Shown here one piece after another: positions 60,214 through 64,000 of a stretch of DNA of 64,000 nucleotides. The stretch comes from Citroniella saccharovorans (GTDB taxonomy: Bacteria > Bacillota > Clostridia > Tissierellales > Peptoniphilaceae): NCBI RefSeq assembly GCF_035481615.1, contig NZ_JAYKOT010000003.1:558001-622000 (forward strand), in the 5' to 3' direction. Within the stretch, counting starts at the first letter, position 1, and every line of letters starts with the position of its first letter. The position numbers and the translations under genes were made by a program. A model generated the notes under the pieces. That model ran no database searches. It was not told the origin of the DNA and was given only the letters and a program-made list of their open reading frames with translations.

Positions 60214-60661
60214 TGAAAAAATAATTGCTAATAATAAAAAAGCTAGACATGAATATTTTATAGAAGATGTTTATGAAGCAGGGATTGTTTTAAAGGGGAC
60301 TGAAGTTAAATCTATAAGGCAGGGAAAAGTTTCAGTAAAAGAGGCTTTTTGTCAAATAAAAAATGGAGAATGCTTTGTAGTAGGAATGCACATATCTGAG
60401 TACGATCATGGAAATATATATAATTTAGATCCCTTAAGAGATAGAAAACTACTTTTAAATAGAAGAGAAATCGACAAGCTTTTGGGAATGGTTAAAGAAA
60501 ATTCATATACTATAATTCCTTTAAATGTTAAATTAAAAAATGGACTTATAAAGCTTGATATTGGTCTTGCAAGGGGTAAAAAATTATATGATAAAAGAGA
60601 TGTTCAAAAATTAAAAGATGCAAAAAGACAAATTGAAAGAGCTTTGAGAGAAAGATACTAA
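60206..60661 (+). CDS. smpB: SsrA-binding protein SmpB
   Basis: With the start at ATG 60206 the protein has 151 aa: MNDEKIIANNKKARHEYFI then VLKGTEVKSIRQGKVSVKEAFC and the C-terminal LYDKRDVQKLKDAKRQ tail. It carries tmRNA to stalled ribosomes. ATGs at 60194 and 60200 are in frame too; I prefer 60206 because GGTGAT (60197-60202) can pair with 16S rRNA and the length fits the family. It overlaps the end of rnr, and its stop overlaps the next start (TAATG). The ssrA RNA is not in this window. Confidence 0.95.
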   Translation: MNDEKIIANNKKARHEYFIEDVYEAGIVLKGTEVKSIRQGKVSVKEAFCQIKNGECFVVGMHISEYDHGNIYNLDPLRDRKLLLNRREIDKLLGMVKENSYTIIPLNVKLKNGLIKLDIGLARGKKLYDKRDVQKLKDAKRQIERALRERY

Positions 60662-61029
60662 TGATATCAATAGATGAGTTTGAAGATTTAGTTGAAGAAA
60701 TACTAAAGACATATCCTAAAGAAATCTTTAATCAACTCCATGGTGGTATTTGCATAATAGAAGATTTAAAATACCATCCTGAGTCTAAAGCAAATGACTT
60801 ATACATTATGGGAGAGTACACTAGATCAAGTCATGGAAATAGTATAAAATTATACTATGGTTCTTTTTGTGAAGTTTATAGATTTTCAAGTGTAGATGCT
60901 TTAAGAGAAGAAGTAGATAAGGTTTTAAGACACGAATTTACTCATCACTTAGAAAATCTGTCAAATTTAAGAGATCTTGAAGAGTTTGATAAAGATCAGA
61001 TCGAGAAATATAAAAATAAATATAAGTAG
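60661..61029 (+). CDS. Zincin-like metallopeptidase family protein
   Basis: This 122-aa protein has the zinc motif HEFTHHLE (HExxH, about residues 93-100) near the end of a small zincin domain (PF06262-like). IMGEYTRSSHGNSIKLYYGSF before it matches the family's strand region. The gene is translationally coupled to smpB. Substrate and role are unknown for the family. Confidence 0.82.
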   Translation: MISIDEFEDLVEEILKTYPKEIFNQLHGGICIIEDLKYHPESKANDLYIMGEYTRSSHGNSIKLYYGSFCEVYRFSSVDALREEVDKVLRHEFTHHLENLSNLRDLEEFDKDQIEKYKNKYK

Positions 61030-61042
61030 GTAGGTAGATTAA

Positions 61043-61814
61043 TTGAATAAATTTAAATCCGGATTTTTTAATGGGCTTGGTAAGGCAATATACTGGTTTT
61101 TTCAGTTTTTTATTGTGATTTTTTTCTTTTCTAACAAATATTGTTGATGAGATTAGAAGTATAATTTTAACAGTAATTGGAATGGGCTGTATTTTTATAT
61201 TTTTTACACCATTTTTATTGGCTTTTTTTATGAAACCAGTAGTATTTACACTAACAATATTTTTTATAGGTTTTCCACTTTTAGGTAAAATTCTAGTTTC
61301 ATTTTTAAAATATGAGCAATTTGTAACTACTGAGTTTCTTTTTGCAAAAGCTGAGTTTTACAAAACAGGTAAAGGTGAAAATATTTCTTTTTCTGAATAT
61401 AAGAGGGTATTTAAAGAAAAGGAAGAAGAGGCAAGAAGAAAAAGAGAGTCTGAGGAAAGAAAAGCTCAAGAGGAAGCATATAGGAGGGCATTTGAAGAAT
61501 TCTTTAGAAATGCAGGAGGAGCTTATTATAGACAGTCTTATGGAGGGGGAAGTGGTCAGTATAATTCTTCCTATCAAACAGTCTCAAACTTTAAGGATGA
61601 ATATGAAAAAAATGCAAGGATACTTGAAGTAGATCCAAAGAGTGATAAGTATGAGATTAAGTTAGCATATAGGAAAATGGCTAAAAAGTACCATCCTGAT
61701 CTTAATAAGGAAGAAGGGGCAACAAAGAAATTTCAAGAAATTAATTCAGCTTTTGAATTTTTTACAGATGAAAATATAGAAAGATACAGAAAGATGATAG
61801 ATATAAATAAGTAA
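61043..61814 (+). CDS. Membrane-anchored J-domain protein (one frameshift)
   Basis: The protein has about 256 aa. A TTG start at 61043 gives LNKFKSGFFNGLGKAIYW, then two hydrophobic stretches (about 16-35 and 47-90). The frame breaks among T-runs at 61119-61130; losing one T joins IVIFFF to LTNIVDEIRSII, after which the frame runs to the stop. The next ATG (61182) would skip the first segment. A charged coiled-coil region (about 120-155; EEEARRKRESEERKAQEE) and a Gly/Tyr-rich linker follow. A C-terminal J domain (about 190-250) contains HPD in KKYHPDLNKEE. It would recruit Hsp70 (DnaK) to the membrane; its client is unknown. Confidence 0.82.
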
Positions 61815-61885
61815 AATCTTGAAATTTTAAAAAAATTTTGATATTATATACTATATAATAATTTATTTTTAGGAGGAATGTTTAT

Positions 61886-63238
61886 ATGGATTCAGACTCT
61901 GGGCCGGCGATTCTGCCCGGATTAGTTTTGATTTTTGTACTTACTTTAGTAAATGCTTTTTTTGCTGCTTCGGAGATGGCTTTAATTGCAGCAGATAAAA
62001 ATAAACTTCAAGAAAAAGCTGATGAAGGTAATAATAGGGCTAAACTTATATTAAAAATTAGAGAGGATCAATCTAGATTTTTATCAACTATTCAAGTTGG
62101 TATAACTTTTGCTGGATTTTTCTCATCTGCCTTTGCTGCAACTGGAATATCTACTAGATTAGCTAGTTTTTTTGAAAGTCAAGGTATATTATATTCTGAC
62201 AGATTAGCTATTATAATTATTACTATTTTATTATCTTTTTTTACTTTAGTTTTTGGAGAACTTGTTCCTAAGAGAGTTGCTTTGAATCATGCAGAGAAAT
62301 TTTCTCTATTTGCTGTTGGTACTATTGATATTTTTGCTAAAATAACAAAACCTTTTGTTTTTCTATTATCGGTTTCAACTAATTTTATTTTGAAACTTCT
62401 TGGAATAGATACAAATAATGTCGAGGAAAAGATTACTATGGAAGATTTAAGATCCATAGTTTCTGTAGGTCAGCAGCAAGGTGTTATAAATCCTATAGAA
62501 AAAGGTATGATAGATTCCATAATAGGATTTGACGACAAGTTAGCAGAGGAGATAATGACTGCTAGAACTGAAGTATTTATGATTGACGTTGAAGATGATA
62601 TTAATGAATATATTGAAGAATTAGCTCAAATGCAGTATTCTAGAATACCAGTTTATGAAAACAACGTTGATAATATTATTGGTATTTTATATGTAAAAGA
62701 CTTGTTAAAAGCTAGCCTTGAAGGAGATTTTAAAAATATAAACATTAGAGAGATTTTAAGACCAGCTTATTTTGTTCCTGAAAGAAAGAATATTAATGAT
62801 CTTTTTCTTGATTTAAAAGCTTCAAGAAACCATATTGCTATTTTAATTGATGAATATGGTGGATTTTCTGGAATTGTAACCATGGAAGACTTAATTGAAG
62901 AAATAGTCGGAGATATAGATGATGAGTATGATTATGATGAACCTGAAATAACACAAGTAAATGCTAAGTCTTATCTTGTTAAAGGCAGTGTTTCTATTAA
63001 AGATTTAAATACTAGATTAAATACTGAACTTGACGAAGAAACTGAAGATTATGATTCTGTTGGAGGGCTCGTAATTAATGAACTTGGTTATATTCCTGAA
63101 GATGGTGATAATTCGAGTGTTTTGGTTGATGGAATTAGATTTACAATTGTTGAAGTTGAAGATAATAGAATTTCTCAATTAAAAGTTGAGATTACAGATC
63201 AGGCGGGGAAAAAAGAAATAAATAATGAAGAAGAGTAG
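61886..63238 (+). CDS. CNNM/CorC-type transporter (DUF21-CBS-CBS-CorC_HlyC)
   Basis: The protein has 450 aa. The DUF21 membrane domain (about 1-190) has NAFFAASEMALIAADKNKL and VFGELVPKRVALNHAEKF. Two CBS domains (about 210-335) include MTARTEVFMIDVEDD and IAILIDEYGGFSGIVTMEDL. A C-terminal CorC_HlyC domain (about 350-440) follows. Relatives export Mg2+ or related ions; the older name is TlyC hemolysin-like. AGGAGG precedes ATG 61886. Confidence 0.92.
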   Translation: MDSDSGPAILPGLVLIFVLTLVNAFFAASEMALIAADKNKLQEKADEGNNRAKLILKIREDQSRFLSTIQVGITFAGFFSSAFAATGISTRLASFFESQGILYSDRLAIIIITILLSFFTLVFGELVPKRVALNHAEKFSLFAVGTIDIFAKITKPFVFLLSVSTNFILKLLGIDTNNVEEKITMEDLRSIVSVGQQQGVINPIEKGMIDSIIGFDDKLAEEIMTARTEVFMIDVEDDINEYIEELAQMQYSRIPVYENNVDNIIGILYVKDLLKASLEGDFKNINIREILRPAYFVPERKNINDLFLDLKASRNHIAILIDEYGGFSGIVTMEDLIEEIVGDIDDEYDYDEPEITQVNAKSYLVKGSVSIKDLNTRLNTELDEETEDYDSVGGLVINELGYIPEDGDNSSVLVDGIRFTIVEVEDNRISQLKVEITDQAGKKEINNEEE

Positions 63239-63258
63239 GAATATTCCTACTCTTTTTT
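63230..63258. terminator. Bidirectional terminator
   Basis: AGAGTAGGA (63232-63240) pairs with TCCTACTCT (63245-63253), followed by T's. It lies at the stop codons of two convergent genes. Confidence 0.85.
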
Positions 63259-64000
63259 AGTATTTTAATATTTCTTTGTTTTGAATATCTTTTAAATTTT
63301 CAGCATACTCTATTGGAACTGTAACTATATCTGGCTCTCCATCGGATATGAATCTTTCACTAGGATTATCATCAAGGTATTTTATCCAATCTCTAATCCC
63401 AACTCCATCAACATCTATTTCTGAGCCTGTAACCCTATGAATTGAAAGTGGATCAAAATCTACATGATAAGGAGAATAATATGGATCCCATCCTACATTC
63501 AATATTGCAAAATTTTCGTAGCTATAACCTTCATAAGTTCCTTTTCTAAGTGCTTCAGTTGCTTCTTCTGATTCTGGTCTGGATCCAAATGGTAGGGCGA
63601 GCATATCTATTTTGTAGCCTTCTTTTTTTACTAGAGATTGAAGATATTTTCCTTGAGCACCTACTTCATAAGTAATTTCTTCCTTATTCATAGGAGTTAA
63701 ATCTGGATGATTTACAGTATGATTTGCAATATCCATATAATTATTTAATAGGAAATCTATCTTCTTTTCTTCTGTTCCTTCTTGTCTAAAAGGAACTTGT
63801 CCATTTCCAAAAAAGCTTGCGTAAGGTTTAATATCTTTGTGTTTTTCAGCAAACTCTAGCAAAATAGCAACAGCACAATCTGGATCAAGAGAACCATCTT
63901 CTAGATATTTAAAATTATTGTCATTAGTGTCATCAAATGTTAAGACGTATGGGGTTTTTCCAATTGGAGTTATAATATTCCCATTTACATAATCTCTAAG
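63257..64000 (-). CDS. Polysaccharide deacetylase family protein, 5' end outside the window
   Basis: At least 248 residues, open to the window edge. NodB-type motifs are visible: TFDD (metal-binding Asp pair; about residue 22 of the visible part) and NHTVNHPDL (the HxxxH zinc motif). LALPFGSRPES fits the family's catalytic region. These enzymes remove acetyl groups from wall or surface sugars. A TTG at 63862 is not the start, since conserved sequence including TFDD lies before it. Signal peptide and true start lie beyond base 64000. Confidence 0.88.
   Translation of the reverse strand, partial: LRDYVNGNIITPIGKTPYVLTFDDTNDNNFKYLEDGSLDPDCAVAILLEFAEKHKDIKPYASFFGNGQVPFRQEGTEEKKIDFLLNNYMDIANHTVNHPDLTPMNKEEITYEVGAQGKYLQSLVKKEGYKIDMLALPFGSRPESEEATEALRKGTYEGYSYENFAILNVGWDPYYSPYHVDFDPLSIHRVTGSEIDVDGVGIRDWIKYLDDNPSERFISDGEPDIVTVPIEYAENLKDIQNKEILKY

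Overview
The window is AT-rich, low-GC Firmicutes DNA. A T-box leader, Gram-positive Shine-Dalgarno sites, MurT, a CWB2-anchored giant surface protein and many lipoprotein/secreted genes fit a fermentative anaerobic coccus of the Tissierellia/Peptoniphilaceae type (Anaerococcus, Peptoniphilus, Finegoldia and relatives). That placement is inference; no marker gene settles it.

Layout. (1) 1-26.7 kb is a tandem array of giant surface-protein genes with a period of about 18.04 kb. Each unit is an ~940-bp AT-rich leader, gene A (about 2,390 aa, secreted, no recognisable anchor) and gene B (about 3,300 aa, roughly 22 copies of a ~70-90 aa repeat plus three C-terminal CWB2 cell-wall-binding repeats). 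The window opens in the last CWB2 repeat of an upstream B copy, then holds A1-B1, then A2 followed by a wrecked B2 (nonsense codon, then a 53-bp IS3-type end remnant). (2) 27-33.5 kb: pdxS with a divergent MocR-type regulator, a YprB-like exonuclease, a nifZ-like desulfurase with thiI, and an unexpected GST-like gene. (3) 33.5-39.5 kb: a T-box-controlled trpS, a beta-CASP RNA hydrolase, murT without an adjacent gatD, and a MATE exporter. (4) 39.5-41.3 kb: a phage remnant whose minor head (MuF) protein carries a C-terminal nuclease-like toxin domain, a strong intercistronic hairpin, a small candidate immunity gene, and two tandem tRNA-Pro genes. (5) 41.5-51.1 kb: an ECF S component, then transketolase, an SRAP protein and the lower-glycolysis run gap-pgk-tpiA-gpmI-eno. 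(6) 51.1-55.5 kb: two paralogous modules on the minus strand, each a secreted protein followed by a lipoprotein; only one secreted protein keeps its amidase domain. In both modules the secreted gene is flanked by inverted repeats whose core differs between modules but stays self-complementary. (7) 55.6-64 kb: secG, hppA, rnr-smpB, a zincin, a membrane DnaJ protein, a CNNM/CorC-type protein and a polysaccharide deacetylase cut by the window edge.

Reading quality matters. Six genes (B1 twice, thiI, pgk, a lipoprotein and the dnaJ-like gene make six sites in five genes) need a one-base deletion in an A or T run to restore the frame, and the amidase gene needs a one-base insertion. Since pgk is a core glycolytic gene, most of these are probably consensus errors, and I annotate the genes across the shifts.

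The strongest leads for new biology are the covarying inverted repeats around the secreted-protein genes, the MuF toxin/hairpin/immunity module, and the recently duplicated giant adhesin pair.
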